This document shows, piece after piece, positions 9,068 through 17,332 of a stretch of 64,000 bases of DNA. The position numbers and the translations under genes are program-made. The DNA is from Flexivirga aerilata (GTDB lineage Bacteria; Actinomycetota; Actinomycetes; Actinomycetales; Dermatophilaceae), in NCBI RefSeq assembly GCF_013002715.1, contig NZ_JABENB010000001.1, positions 496,001 to 560,000 on the forward strand, written 5' to 3'. Position 1 is the stretch's first letter, and every line of letters starts with the position of its first letter. The notes beneath the pieces are model-generated. The model was not told the DNA's origin and searched no databases. It was given only the letters and a program-made list of their open reading frames with translations.

Positions 9068-9298
9068 ATGTCCCAGGCCGAGCAGATCCTGTCCGCCCTC
9101 GGCGGAGCCGACAACATCGCCGACGTGCAGGCGTGCGTCACCCGTGTCCGCGCCGAGGTCGGGGACCCCGCCAAGGTCGACGACCTGGCGCTCACCGAGG
9201 CCGGCGCGATCAGCGTGATCACCCAGGGCCAGGTCGTGCACGTCGTCGTCGGCGCGGACGCCGATGCGCTCGCCGACGACATCGAAGACCTCATGTGA
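9068..9298 (+). CDS. PTS EIIB component (glucose/N-acetylglucosamine type)
   Basis: 76 residues beginning MSQAEQILSALGGADNIADV. The motif ADVQACVTRVR carries the phosphorylated cysteine of glucose-family EIIB domains (consensus D-x-C-x-T-R-x-R). The protein contains only the B domain, as a free-standing polypeptide. It passes phosphate from EIIA to a sugar bound in an EIIC permease. The EIIA gene follows with a 4-nt GTGA overlap, but no EIIC gene is in this window, so the permease must be encoded elsewhere. The longer ORF reaching 8972 would extend into copA and the operator and is rejected. Confidence 0.9.
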   Translation: MSQAEQILSALGGADNIADVQACVTRVRAEVGDPAKVDDLALTEAGAISVITQGQVVHVVVGADADALADDIEDLM

Positions 9299-9756
9299 CC
9301 ACACCCCCGCTCCTCTGCCCGTATGACGGGAGCACCGTCCCCCTCGCCGACGTCCCGGACCCGGTGCTCGCACAGGGCATCCTCGGCGGCTCGGTCGCAC
9401 TGGAGCCGGAGCGGCATCCCGGCGTCGCGCTCGCGCCGGTCGGCGGCCGGGTGCACACCCGCCACCCGCACGCGCTGATCATCCGCCCCGCCGATGCCCC
9501 TGCGACACTGCTGCACCTCGGCGTCGACACCGTGCACCTGCAGGGCGACGGCTTCCGCTCCCTGGCCGAGGTCGGCGACGTCGTCGCGGCCGGCGACCCG
9601 GTGGTCGAGTGGGACCCGGGTTTCGTGATCGAGCACGGCCTCTCGCCGGTGGTCGTGGTCGCGCTGCTCGACACCCCGCCGGGCGCCCTCGCGGTGCGCC
9701 CGGGCCGCTATCGGGCCGGCGACCCGCTGGTCGTCAGCGAGCCGGGCGCCTCATAG
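9295..9756 (+). CDS. PTS EIIA component (glucose/Crr type)
   Basis: GTG start at 9295 overlaps the EIIB stop. The 153-residue domain contains LHLGVDTVHLQGDGF, whose first histidine is the phosphorylation site of EIIA-Glc family proteins. It also has PGFVIEHGLSPVV and the earlier PVGGRVHTRHPHA, which holds the second active-site histidine region. It accepts phosphate from HPr and donates to EIIB. As a free-standing EIIA it could also act as a regulator of carbon metabolism; that is inference. Translationally coupled to EIIB. Confidence 0.9.
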   Translation: MTTPPLLCPYDGSTVPLADVPDPVLAQGILGGSVALEPERHPGVALAPVGGRVHTRHPHALIIRPADAPATLLHLGVDTVHLQGDGFRSLAEVGDVVAAGDPVVEWDPGFVIEHGLSPVVVVALLDTPPGALAVRPGRYRAGDPLVVSEPGAS

Positions 9757-9759
9757 GCT
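9754..9759 (+). promoter_or_regulatory. -10 box TAGGCT overlapping the EIIA stop codon
   Basis: TAGGCT begins with the TAG stop of the EIIA gene and is followed by 7 nt and GTG 9767. This implies a leaderless transcript for the thioesterase from inside the operon boundary. Confidence 0.5.
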
Positions 9760-9766
9760 GCGACCC

Positions 9767-10564
9767 GTGACCGACGCGAGCACCACCCCGGACGCCTACT
9801 ACCTGCCGATCTCCCCCGGCGTCTACCAGCCCACGATCCACGTGCAGGGCGCATGGCAGGCCACCGAGCAGCACATGGCGCCGATCAGCGGGCTGATCAC
9901 CCACGAGCTCGCGACCCACGAGGCGCGCGACGACATGCAGATCGGGCGGCTGACCTTCGAGATCCTCGGGATGATCCCGTTGCAGGAGAGCACGATCCGG
10001 GTCGAGACCATCCGTCCAGGGCGCACCATCGAGCTGCTCGAGGCGACGCTCGTCATCGGCGACCGGCCGATCATCCGGGCCCGCGCCTGGCGTCTCGCAA
10101 AGAGCGACATGAGCGAGCTCGCGGGCTCGGAGCTGCCCGCGATGCCGGGCCCGCAGGAGTGCGCTCCGCTCGACGGCACGCAGGAGTGGCCGGGCGGCTA
10201 CATCGCGTCCCTGCGGATCGACGCGGCGCCGGGCGGCCGGGAGGGCAGGCGGCAGGCGTGGGTCGGCACGGACTGCCGCCTCATCGAGGGCGTCGAGGCG
10301 CACCCGCTGGCGTCATACGTGATGCTGGTCGACACCGCCAACGGCATCGCGACCCGGGTCCGGCCGACCGAGCTGATGTTCCCCAACGTCGACCTGTCCC
10401 TGCACCTCCTGCGCGAGCCCGACCCCACGCTCGTCGGGCTGGACACGTCCGTCAGCTTCGGCCCGGACGGCCTCGGCCTCACCTCGACCGTGCTGAACGA
10501 CGTCCACGGCCCGCTCGGGCGTGCCGAGCAGTGCCTCACCGTCCGCCACTTCCCGGCGACGTGA
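9767..10564 (+). CDS. TesB-like double-hotdog acyl-CoA thioesterase family protein
   Basis: 265 residues starting at GTG 9767. The pattern YYLPISPGVYQPTIHVQGAW, then MAPISGLITHELA and QIGRLTFEILGMIPLQ, matches actinobacterial TesB-like proteins. These have two hotdog folds: the N-terminal half is the acyl-binding hotdog and the C-terminal half has SLHLLREPDPTLVGLDTSVSFGPDGLGL. The presumed role is hydrolysis of acyl-CoA esters in the cytoplasm; substrate range unknown. Its 3' end overlaps the convergent PAP2 reading frame by about 252 bp. Confidence 0.8.
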   Translation: MTDASTTPDAYYLPISPGVYQPTIHVQGAWQATEQHMAPISGLITHELATHEARDDMQIGRLTFEILGMIPLQESTIRVETIRPGRTIELLEATLVIGDRPIIRARAWRLAKSDMSELAGSELPAMPGPQECAPLDGTQEWPGGYIASLRIDAAPGGREGRRQAWVGTDCRLIEGVEAHPLASYVMLVDTANGIATRVRPTELMFPNVDLSLHLLREPDPTLVGLDTSVSFGPDGLGLTSTVLNDVHGPLGRAEQCLTVRHFPAT

Positions 10565-11551
10565 CCGCCGGCGGAGCAACCGCCAGGCGGTGAGCAGCAC
10601 CGCGGCGTAGAGCACCCCGACGATCTCGTCGGTGACGTAGTGCTCGCCGGAGTAGACCAGCGTGAACGCCATCAGCGCCGGGTAGAGCAGCAGCAGCGGC
10701 CGCACCCACCGGCGCACGCCGAACCAGAAGAACCCGGCGACGAGCGTCGCGGTCGCCATGTGCAGCGACGGCATCGCGGCGACCGGATTGGAGCGGGCCT
10801 GGCCGTCGCTCAGCACCTGGCCGGCGCCGTGGAAGCCGAGCCAGGCCCAGCCCTGCCCGGAGATCCGCAGCACGTCGGCGCCCGGGATGTAGCCCTGCGC
10901 GGACGCCAGCCACGGCGGGCTCATCGGGAAGAGGAAGTAGGTGGTGATGCCGGCGACCGCGAGCGCGATCAGCAGCTTCACCCAGACCCGGAACTTGTCG
11001 CGGGCCCAGATCCAGAGGGCCGCCGCGACGACCGGTGAAACCACGAAATGGCTGACGTAGCAAAGGGTTACGAAGACCGACCACCACGGCGACGTCTGCA
11101 GGTTGGCGTGTAGGTGCTCCTGCAACCACTGACTCGGCAGCTGCCCGCCGAACAACCACTTGTCGACGTCGACCGGCAGGGTGACGTGCAGCGGCATACC
11201 GAGTTCGTTGCGGGCGCCCTCGGCGGGGAAGCCGGCCCGCTGCGGGCCGTCGAAGTGCGACGCCGCGCCGTAGCTGTAGTCGTAGGCGAGCAGGATCCCC
11301 TGGAACGGCAGCCAGTCGAGCATCATCCGGCCCCACGCGCGCCAGCCCTTGCCGATGCACAGCACGCTCAGCCCGACGACGATCCAGATGGTCAGGCCGA
11401 CCCGGTCCAGCGGCACGCCGACGAGGACGACGTAGGAAAGGAGCACGAGCAGGTATGCCGTGACGGCCCCGCGCCGGACGGTCACCCAGGGCACACCGGC
11501 AACACCGGCCACTGCGACCGGTGCCGCGCGACGTTCCCCCGAGGCGACCAT
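10313..11551 (-). CDS. PAP2-family membrane phosphatase (Aur1/Ipt1-like)
   Basis: 412 residues from ATG 11551. At least six membrane helices precede the lipid-phosphatase motifs AAMPSLHMATA (motif 2) and YSGEHYVTDEIVG (motif 3), with catalytic histidines in both. The long segment DWLPFQGILLAYDYS and the spacing resemble the PAP2_3/inositol-phosphorylceramide-synthase-like group rather than small PgpB phosphatases. The likely role is phosphotransfer or dephosphorylation of an isoprenoid or phosphoinositol lipid. The last 80 or so residues after RRRSRRR are purely antisense to the thioesterase gene, so the original stop may have been lost. TACTAT lies 7 nt before the ATG. Confidence 0.8.
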   Translation of the reverse strand: MVASGERRAAPVAVAGVAGVPWVTVRRGAVTAYLLVLLSYVVLVGVPLDRVGLTIWIVVGLSVLCIGKGWRAWGRMMLDWLPFQGILLAYDYSYGAASHFDGPQRAGFPAEGARNELGMPLHVTLPVDVDKWLFGGQLPSQWLQEHLHANLQTSPWWSVFVTLCYVSHFVVSPVVAAALWIWARDKFRVWVKLLIALAVAGITTYFLFPMSPPWLASAQGYIPGADVLRISGQGWAWLGFHGAGQVLSDGQARSNPVAAMPSLHMATATLVAGFFWFGVRRWVRPLLLLYPALMAFTLVYSGEHYVTDEIVGVLYAAVLLTAWRLLRRRSRRREVADGEALLGTPERAVDVVQHGRGEAEAVRAEADGRVQPDERGVGLAQEVQGQVDVGEHQLGRPDPGRDAVGGVDQHHV

Positions 11552-11558
11552 TCGGTTA

Positions 11559-11564
11559 ATAGTA
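11559..11564 (-). promoter_or_regulatory. -10 box TACTAT, leaderless start of PAP2 gene
   Basis: On the minus strand TACTAT is followed by 7 nt (taaccga) and ATG 11551. The region is locally A/T-rich and lacks a ribosome-binding site. Confidence 0.55.
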
Positions 11565-11777
11565 GGCAACGAAAGGGTGAGGCGGAGGGGCGCATCCGGA
11601 TTTGCCCCAGCGACGCGCCGGCGGGACGCCCGGGCACGGGAACTGCGCCGGCCGCGCCGCACGGCACCGTCGTGGCACGCTCAGGGGCGGCTCGGGTACT
11701 ACCGTGTAGTCAGCTTTGTGGTCAGCAGATCACCTGCGCCGTGCGGCGCGGGTGCGGACGGACGGAGAGATCAGCAG

Positions 11778-12089
11778 ATGGGTTCGATCGCCTGGAAGGT
11801 GCTCGCGACGGTGACCGGCATTGCGGCCGGCCGCGTCGCGACCAAGCTCACGACGTCGGGCTGGAAGGCCGCCACCGGAGGCAAGCCGCCGACCGGCCGG
11901 CACGACCCCGACCACAGCGCCGCCCGGATCGCCGTCTTCACGCTGGTGTCGACCGCCGTCACCACCACCCTGAAGGCGTATGCCGAGCGCAAGGCCGCCG
12001 ACTACTACACCCGGTCGTCGGGTCAGCTGCCGCCGCCGGTCGCCAAGCAGCAGCAGAAGGCCGCGGCCAAGGCGGCCAAGAAGGGCTGA
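11778..12089 (+). CDS. DUF4235 family membrane protein
   Basis: 103 residues, start ATG 11778 with GGAGAG upstream. MGSIAWKVLATVTGIAAGRVATKL is the first amphipathic/membrane helix of DUF4235. The second hydrophobic segment IAVFTLVSTAVTTTLKAYAERKAADYYTR completes the family pattern. The C-terminus is Lys/Ala-rich (KQQQKAAAKAAKKG), presumably cytoplasmic. The family is common in actinobacteria and its function is unknown. About 225 bp upstream, back to the PAP2 start, contains nothing recognisable beyond promoters. Confidence 0.85.
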   Translation: MGSIAWKVLATVTGIAAGRVATKLTTSGWKAATGGKPPTGRHDPDHSAARIAVFTLVSTAVTTTLKAYAERKAADYYTRSSGQLPPPVAKQQQKAAAKAAKKG

Positions 12090-12155
12090 GCGTGCACTGA
12101 GCGCTCCCGGCCGGGATTCGCCGGTCACGACTCGCCAGTATCTCCGGCCAGCAGT

Positions 12156-12161
12156 TAGGCT
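12156..12161 (+). promoter_or_regulatory. -10 box TAGGCT, leaderless start of ankyrin gene
   Basis: TAGGCT, then 6 nt (cgcctt), then ATG 12168. One of the clearest leaderless configurations in the window. Confidence 0.65.
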
Positions 12162-12167
12162 CGCCTT

Positions 12168-12560
12168 ATGAACGAAGCGACGCCCACCGGATCCGCGGTG
12201 CGTGGCGCGTCGAAGGACGCCGAGGCCTGCACCGACAGTGCACGCGACGGCGACGTGCAGCGCCTCACGACGTATGTCGATGCCGGGGTGCCGGTCGACC
12301 AGACCGACGCGTGCGGCAACACGCTGCTGATGCTCGCGGCATACCACGGGCATGCGGGCGCGGTGAAGGCGCTGCTCGAGCGCGGCGCCGACGCCAACCG
12401 GCTCAACGACCGTGGTCAGTCGCCGCTCGCCGGGGCGGTCTTCAAGGGTGAGGACACCATCGTCTGGCTGCTGCTCGACGCGGGCGCCGACGTCGACGCC
12501 GGGTCGCCCTCGGCCGCCGCGACGGCGGAGATGTTCGGCCGCGGCGACCTTCTGCGCTGA
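12168..12560 (+). CDS. Ankyrin-repeat protein
   Basis: 130 residues. Three ankyrin repeats are readable: DACGNTLLMLAAYHGHAGAV, NDRGQSPLAGAVFKGEDTIV and a degenerate first unit around VQRLTTYVDAGVPV, each followed by the ALLERGADAN / LLLDAGADVD turn. No signal peptide or extra catalytic domain. Such short bacterial ankyrin proteins usually act as protein-binding modules; partner unknown. It converges on the Lrp-type regulator with a 15-bp gap. Confidence 0.85.
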   Translation: MNEATPTGSAVRGASKDAEACTDSARDGDVQRLTTYVDAGVPVDQTDACGNTLLMLAAYHGHAGAVKALLERGADANRLNDRGQSPLAGAVFKGEDTIVWLLLDAGADVDAGSPSAAATAEMFGRGDLLR

Positions 12561-12575
12561 GGGAGACGGGTCGCT

Positions 12576-13097
12576 TCACGTCGGCCAGGGCGTGCCCGCA
12601 CCGTCGATCTCGTCGAACGCCAGCCAGGTGCGGGTGCCGATCACGCCCGGGATCGCCTGGATCCGCTCGAGCACGAGCGTGCGCAGCGCGACGTTGTCCG
12701 GGGCGTGCGCCCGCAGGATCACGTCGAACTCGGCGCCGAGCAGGGCGATCGTGTCGACATAGTCCAGGTGCGCCAGCGCCGCGGAGACCTGTCGCCAGGT
12801 GTTCTGCTCGATGTTCAGCGCGATGTACGCCGTGGTGTCCAGCCCCGCGCGATGCGGCACCACCCGGGTCGTATAGCCGGCGATCACGCCGTCCTCGGTG
12901 AGCCGCTGCAGCCGCGCGTAGGCGCCGGCCCGGGACAGGTGGAGCCGCTCGGAGAGCGCCCGCACCGAGAGCCGCGCGTCGCGCACCAGTGCACCGAGGA
13001 TGCGCCGGTCGGTCTCGTCGAGCCGGCGGGGCGGCACCGACTGTCCATCGAAGGCTTGCGCCCCGGACCGTTTGCTGGACTCTTGGCTTGGCATCAT
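12576..13097 (-). CDS. Lrp/AsnC-family regulator, probable BkdR
   Basis: 173 residues from the ATGATG pair at 13092-13097. An N-terminal winged-helix DNA-binding region (LDETDRRILGALVRDARLSV, then LHLSRAGAYARLQRL) precedes a RAM ligand-binding domain ending DEIDGAGTPW. The longer minus ORF reaching 14297 is antisense to the E1alpha gene and is rejected. The gene diverges from the branched-chain 2-oxoacid dehydrogenase operon with about 75 bp between starts. This is the classical position of BkdR, which senses branched-chain amino acids or their keto acids and controls bkd. The functional name rests on context. Confidence 0.85.
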   Translation of the reverse strand: MMPSQESSKRSGAQAFDGQSVPPRRLDETDRRILGALVRDARLSVRALSERLHLSRAGAYARLQRLTEDGVIAGYTTRVVPHRAGLDTTAYIALNIEQNTWRQVSAALAHLDYVDTIALLGAEFDVILRAHAPDNVALRTLVLERIQAIPGVIGTRTWLAFDEIDGAGTPWPT

Positions 13098-13160
13098 TCC
13101 ATCATCGCACCAATCATCCAATCTTGTCCGGTTGAAGTGAGCAACTTGGCTGGGTGACGG

Positions 13161-13166
13161 GACACT
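13161..13166 (+). promoter_or_regulatory. -10-like GACACT, leaderless start of E1alpha
   Basis: GACACT is followed by 6 nt (ggtgtg) and ATG 13173. It departs from TANNNT at the first base but shares the A and T anchors and the N6 spacing. Confidence 0.4.
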
Positions 13167-13172
13167 GGTGTG

Positions 13173-14288
13173 ATGGAGACCACAGCTCACGCCGCGACCG
13201 AATCGCTGCTGCCGTCGGCCCATCCGGTGCAGTTGCTCGACCCGACCGGTGCGGAGGTGCCGCAGACCGGCACCGCCCGCGACTACGCGATGCCGAGTGC
13301 CGCACGGCTGCGTGCGGTCTGGCACGCGATGGTGATCGGCCGGCGCTTCGACATCCAGGCGACCGCGCTGACCAAGCAGGGGCGGCTCGCGGTCTACCCG
13401 AGCTCCCGCGGCCAGGAGGCCTGCCAGGTCGGGGCGACCCTGGCGATCCGGCCGACCGACTGGATGTTCCCGACCTACCGCGAGTCGATGGCGCTGGTCA
13501 CCCGCGGCATCGACCCGGTGGAGGTGCTGTCCCTGCTCCGCGGCGACAGCCACTGCGGCTACGACCCGATCGCGACCCACACGGCGGCGCAGTGCACTCC
13601 GCTGTCGACGCAGCTGGTGCACGCGGCCGGTGCGGCATACGGCGAGAAGCGGCGCGGCCGCGACAGCGTGGCGCTGGCCTTCATCGGCGACGGCGCGACG
13701 AGCGAGGGCGACTTCCACGAGGCGCTCAACTTCGCTGCGGTCTTCGAGTCGCCGACGATCTTCTTCGTGCAGAACAACAAGTATGCGATCAGCGTGCCGC
13801 TCTCCAAGCAGACCAAGGCTCCGTCGTTGGCATACAAGGGGATTGGCTACGGCGTGCCCGCCGAGCAGGTCGACGGCAACGACCCGGCCGCGGTGCTCGC
13901 GGTGATGGACGTCGCGCTCGAGCACGCCCGCTCCGGCAAGGGGCCGTTCCTCATCGAGGCGCACACCTACCGGCTGGACGCGCACACCAACGCCGACGAC
14001 GCGACGCGCTACCGGTCCTCGGACGAGGTGACCGCCTGGCTCGACCGCGACCCGATCGCCCGCGTGGAGGCGTGGCTCAAGGCGCGCGGCGAACTCAACG
14101 ACGACATCGTCGCCGCCACCAACGCCGAGGCGGAGGCGCGTGCGTCGGAGCTGCGTGACCGGATGAACGCCGAGCCGACGGTCGAGCCGATGTCGTTGTT
14201 CGACAACGTTTTTGCCGAGCCGACGGCACAACTGGAAGAGGCTCGCGCAATGGTGCAGGCCGAGCTCGAGGCGGAGGCCACGGCATGA
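13173..14288 (+). CDS. bkdA: Branched-chain 2-oxoacid dehydrogenase E1 subunit alpha
   Basis: 371 residues. The thiamine-diphosphate motif is intact: FIGDGATSEGDFHEALN followed by VQNNKYAISVP (GDG-x-NN). Upstream are YPSSRGQEACQVGATLAI and DWMFPTYRESMALVTRG, typical of the two-subunit E1 of pyruvate/branched-chain 2-oxoacid dehydrogenases. It decarboxylates 2-oxo acids and, with E1beta, transfers the acyl group to lipoyl-E2. The ATG 13173 (or GTG 13170) start is followed by a 4-nt ATGA overlap with E1beta. Branched-chain rather than pyruvate specificity is inferred from the divergent Lrp regulator. Confidence 0.9.
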   Translation: METTAHAATESLLPSAHPVQLLDPTGAEVPQTGTARDYAMPSAARLRAVWHAMVIGRRFDIQATALTKQGRLAVYPSSRGQEACQVGATLAIRPTDWMFPTYRESMALVTRGIDPVEVLSLLRGDSHCGYDPIATHTAAQCTPLSTQLVHAAGAAYGEKRRGRDSVALAFIGDGATSEGDFHEALNFAAVFESPTIFFVQNNKYAISVPLSKQTKAPSLAYKGIGYGVPAEQVDGNDPAAVLAVMDVALEHARSGKGPFLIEAHTYRLDAHTNADDATRYRSSDEVTAWLDRDPIARVEAWLKARGELNDDIVAATNAEAEARASELRDRMNAEPTVEPMSLFDNVFAEPTAQLEEARAMVQAELEAEATA

Positions 14289-15304
14289 GCAGCGCACGGC
14301 CGGTGACGATGGGGTCCGCGCTCAACACCGCACTCCGCGACAGCCTGCGTGACGATGACGACGTGCTCGTCTTCGGCGAGGACGTCGGCACGCTCGGCGG
14401 CGTCTTCCGCATCACCGACGGTCTCGCGGCCAACTTCGGCGAGGACCGCTGCTTCGACACCCCGCTCGCCGAGGCCGGCATCGTGGGCTTCGCAATCGGC
14501 ATGTGCCTCACCGGTTTTCGCCCCGTCGTGGAGATGCAGTTCGACGCGTTCGCCTACCCGGCGTTCGAGCAGATCACCTCGCACGTCGCGAAGATGCGCA
14601 ACCGCACCTCCGGCCGGGTCGGGCTGCCGATGGTGATCCGCGTGCCCTACGCCGGTGGCATCGGCGGCGTCGAGCACCACTGCGACTCCAGCGAGGGCTA
14701 CTACGCGCACACCCCCGGCCTCAAGGTCGTCACCCCGTCCGACGCGGCGGACGCCTACAGCCTCCTGCGGGAGGCGATCGACGACCCGGACCCGGTGATC
14801 TTCATGGAACCCAAGGCGCTCTACTGGTCCAAGCAGGAGATCGAACTCCCTTCCCGCCAGCCGGCTTTCGGCAAGGCCGTCGTCCGGCGCAAGGGCACCG
14901 ACGTCACGCTGGTGACCTACGGGCCGTCGGTGCCGATGGCGCTCAAGGCGGCCGAGGCCGCGGCCGATGAGGGCTGGAGCGTCGAGGTGGTCGACCTGCG
15001 CACGATCGTGCCGTTCGACGACGAGACCGTGGTGGAGTCGGTGCGCCGCACCGGCCGCTGCATCGTGGTGTCCGAGGCGCAGGGCTTCGCCGGTGTCTCC
15101 GGTGAGGTCGCGGCACGGGTGAGCGAGCGTTGCTTCCACTCGCTGCAGGCGCCGGTGCTGCGGGTCAGCGGACTCGAGATCCCTTATCCCGCACCGATGT
15201 TGGAGAAGATCCACCTGCCCGGCGTCGAGCGCGTGCTCGACGCGATCTCGCGACTGCAGTGGGACGACCAGCCCGACCTGACCTTCGCAGGAGGGGCCGT
15301 CTGA
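14285..15304 (+). CDS. bkdB: Branched-chain 2-oxoacid dehydrogenase E1 subunit beta
   Basis: 339 residues starting at ATG 14285 inside the E1alpha stop. Transketolase pyrimidine-binding domain at the N-terminus (VFGEDVGTLGGVFRIT, with the conserved Glu that activates thiamine diphosphate). The C-terminal domain begins near VTLVTYGPSVPMALKAAEAA. FDAFAYPAFEQITSHVAKMR is diagnostic of E1beta. It forms the heterotetrameric decarboxylase with E1alpha. Stop and the E2 start overlap as TGATG, so the three genes are translationally coupled. Confidence 0.92.
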   Translation: MSSARPVTMGSALNTALRDSLRDDDDVLVFGEDVGTLGGVFRITDGLAANFGEDRCFDTPLAEAGIVGFAIGMCLTGFRPVVEMQFDAFAYPAFEQITSHVAKMRNRTSGRVGLPMVIRVPYAGGIGGVEHHCDSSEGYYAHTPGLKVVTPSDAADAYSLLREAIDDPDPVIFMEPKALYWSKQEIELPSRQPAFGKAVVRRKGTDVTLVTYGPSVPMALKAAEAAADEGWSVEVVDLRTIVPFDDETVVESVRRTGRCIVVSEAQGFAGVSGEVAARVSERCFHSLQAPVLRVSGLEIPYPAPMLEKIHLPGVERVLDAISRLQWDDQPDLTFAGGAV

Positions 15305-16968
15305 TGGCCGAGCAGACCTTCAACCTGCCCGACCTCGGCGAGGGACTGACCGAGGCCGAGGTCGTCGAATGGCTCGTCGCCGACGGCGACGACGTGCTCG
15401 TCGACCAGCACGTGGTCGTGGTCGAGACCGCGAAGGCGACCGTCGAGGTGCCCTGCCCGTATGCCGGGAAGGTCAGCCGCCGCCACGGCTCCGAGGGCGA
15501 GGTGGTCGCCGTCGGCGCGCCGCTCGTCACCGTCACCCAGGGTGTGTCGGGCGATGCTTCCGGCGACTCGGCGGCGGGCGGTTCACCGGCCGGCGACGGT
15601 TCGGCTGCTGCACCCGGTGCCGCACCTGACGGCGCCGCATCGGGCGATGCCTCCGGCGACTCGGGGTCGGGCGACTCGGGGTCCGGCGCGGTGCTGATCG
15701 GTTACGGCACCGCGGCCGACAGCGCCGCCCCCTCCGGTGGCCGCCGGGCCGCCCGTGCCGCGCGCCGCACCGCGCGCGGGACCGCCACCCGGCCACCCTC
15801 CCCCGCCCCCGCGCCGCCCGCACCCGCCCCCGGCGGACCCGCACCCGCACCCGCGCCCGAGCAGCCGCCAGTGACGGCTCCCTCGGCGACTGACGCCCCG
15901 ATCGCACCGTCACTCGGCGAGGAAGCCGTCAGTCGCGGGAAGGATGCGGGCGCAGGCGTCGACTGGGGCGCAGGCGTCGATACGGGCACGGGCGCCGGTG
16001 GGGCTGCGGCGTCGCCGAAGGTGATCTCGCCGATCGTGCGCAAGCTCGCCGCGGACCGCGGGATCGACCTGCGGTCGGTGCGGCCCGGCCCTGGCGGGGT
16101 GATCCGCCGGGCGGACGTCGACGCGGTGGACCCAGTGGACGCGGCGGACGCGCGTGGCGTGAATGCGGCGAGCGCGCCTGCCGCGGGCGGCGTGAACGCA
16201 GCCGGTGTGGACGCGAGTAGCGTGCACGCGGCCGGCGCAACCTCCCTCGCGGCCGCGGCAGGAGCGGCCCCCGTCATACCGGCGGAGGGTGACGAGCGGG
16301 TGCCGCTGACCGGCATCCGGCGGATCGTCGCCGAGAAGCTCAGTCAGTCGCGGCGTGAGATCCCGGACGCGACCACGTGGGTCGACGTCGACGCCACCGG
16401 TCTCGTCGGGGCGCGCCGGGCGATCGGCCTCGAACGCGCCGGCATCCTCGCCCTGCTCGGCCGCATCTGCGTCGCGGCGCTGCACCGTTTCCCCGAGCTC
16501 AACTCCTCGGTCGACACCGAGCGGGGCGAGATCGTGCGGCACCGGGCGGTGCACCTCGGCTTCGCGGCGGACTCGCCGCGGGGGCTGGTGGTGCCCGTCA
16601 TACATGACACGGATCGGCTCACGACCCGCGAACTCGCTTCTCGCATGGTCGAACTCATCGACAGTGCGCGCGAGGGCACCCTCAAGCCGGCCGACCTGAC
16701 CGGCGGCACGTTCACGCTGAACAACTACGGCGTCTTCGGCGTCGACGGCAGCACCCCGATCATCAACCACCCCGAGGCCGCGATGCTCGGCGTCGGCCGC
16801 ATCATCGACCGCCCGTGGGTCGTCGACGGGGAGCTCACCGTGCGCAAGGTCGCCCAGCTCGGGCTGAGCTTCGACCACCGGGTGTGCGACGGCGGCGTGG
16901 CGGGCGGCTTCCTGCGCTTCGTCGCCGATGCGGTCGAGCAACCGCTGCAGCTGCTCGGTGATGTCTGA
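15304..16968 (+). CDS. bkdC: Dihydrolipoamide acyltransferase (E2) of the branched-chain complex
   Basis: 554 residues from ATG 15304. Residues 1-80 are a single lipoyl domain with the modified lysine in VETAKATVE (Lys44). Residues about 240-275 form the E3-binding domain (ISPIVRKLAADRGIDL). Residues from about 328 form the catalytic acyltransferase, with active-site His in LSFDHRVCDGGVAGGFL. Between domains lie unusually long Ala/Gly/Pro/Ser-rich linkers (15550-15990 and 16120-16280), containing degenerate SGDASGDSGSGDSG repeats. These are flexible swinging-arm linkers, not intergenic DNA. It transfers the acyl group to CoA. E3 is not encoded here. Confidence 0.92.
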   Translation: MAEQTFNLPDLGEGLTEAEVVEWLVADGDDVLVDQHVVVVETAKATVEVPCPYAGKVSRRHGSEGEVVAVGAPLVTVTQGVSGDASGDSAAGGSPAGDGSAAAPGAAPDGAASGDASGDSGSGDSGSGAVLIGYGTAADSAAPSGGRRAARAARRTARGTATRPPSPAPAPPAPAPGGPAPAPAPEQPPVTAPSATDAPIAPSLGEEAVSRGKDAGAGVDWGAGVDTGTGAGGAAASPKVISPIVRKLAADRGIDLRSVRPGPGGVIRRADVDAVDPVDAADARGVNAASAPAAGGVNAAGVDASSVHAAGATSLAAAAGAAPVIPAEGDERVPLTGIRRIVAEKLSQSRREIPDATTWVDVDATGLVGARRAIGLERAGILALLGRICVAALHRFPELNSSVDTERGEIVRHRAVHLGFAADSPRGLVVPVIHDTDRLTTRELASRMVELIDSAREGTLKPADLTGGTFTLNNYGVFGVDGSTPIINHPEAAMLGVGRIIDRPWVVDGELTVRKVAQLGLSFDHRVCDGGVAGGFLRFVADAVEQPLQLLGDV

Positions 16969-17020
16969 AGGGCCCGGCACGTAAACTGCGCTCCGTGAAC
17001 TTTCGGGCACGGGAGGCAGG

Positions 17021-17332
17021 ATGAAGCTGGGGATGCGCCGCAGCGCTGCGGGGCTCGCGGTGGGTGCCGTCATCGTGACGTCCGTCGCCGGCTGCGGCGA
17101 CCGGGTGGTCAAGAAGAGCGACCTGCAGAGCCAGGTCAAGGAGAAGGTCGTCATCGTGTCGCCCGGGCAGCAGGTCGGCGCCGTCACGTGCAAGGACGAC
17201 CTCAAGGCGAAGGTGAAGGCCACCACCAGCTGCACCGTGGACGTGGCGGGCACCGAGCGCAAGGTGACGGTGACGGTCAACCAGGTCGACGGCAACACCG
17301 TGCGCTACAACATCGCCAAGGACGGCTGGTGA
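17021..17332 (+). CDS. DUF4333 lipoprotein
   Basis: 103 residues with GGGAGG upstream of ATG 17021. A signal sequence (MRRSAAGLAVGAVIVTSVAGC) ends in the lipobox VAGC, predicting a membrane-anchored lipoprotein. The mature part contains the DUF4333 pattern CKDDLKAKVKATTSCTVDVAG with two cysteines likely in a disulfide, then VTVTVNQVDGNTVRYNI. Function is unknown; family members sit at the cell envelope of actinobacteria. Its stop overlaps the corA GTG start by 4 nt, implying coupled expression. Confidence 0.85.
   Translation: MKLGMRRSAAGLAVGAVIVTSVAGCGDRVVKKSDLQSQVKEKVVIVSPGQQVGAVTCKDDLKAKVKATTSCTVDVAGTERKVTVTVNQVDGNTVRYNIAKDGW

Noticed and set aside
13098..14297. N-terminal extension of the Lrp regulator reading frame
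   Set aside because: Antisense to the E1alpha gene; the ATGATG at 13092-13097 gives a standard-length Lrp protein with a proper N-terminus.
15540..16290. Low-complexity stretch that could be mistaken for non-coding or repeat DNA
   Set aside because: It stays in frame and encodes the flexible Ala/Gly/Pro linkers around the E3-binding domain of the E2 protein.
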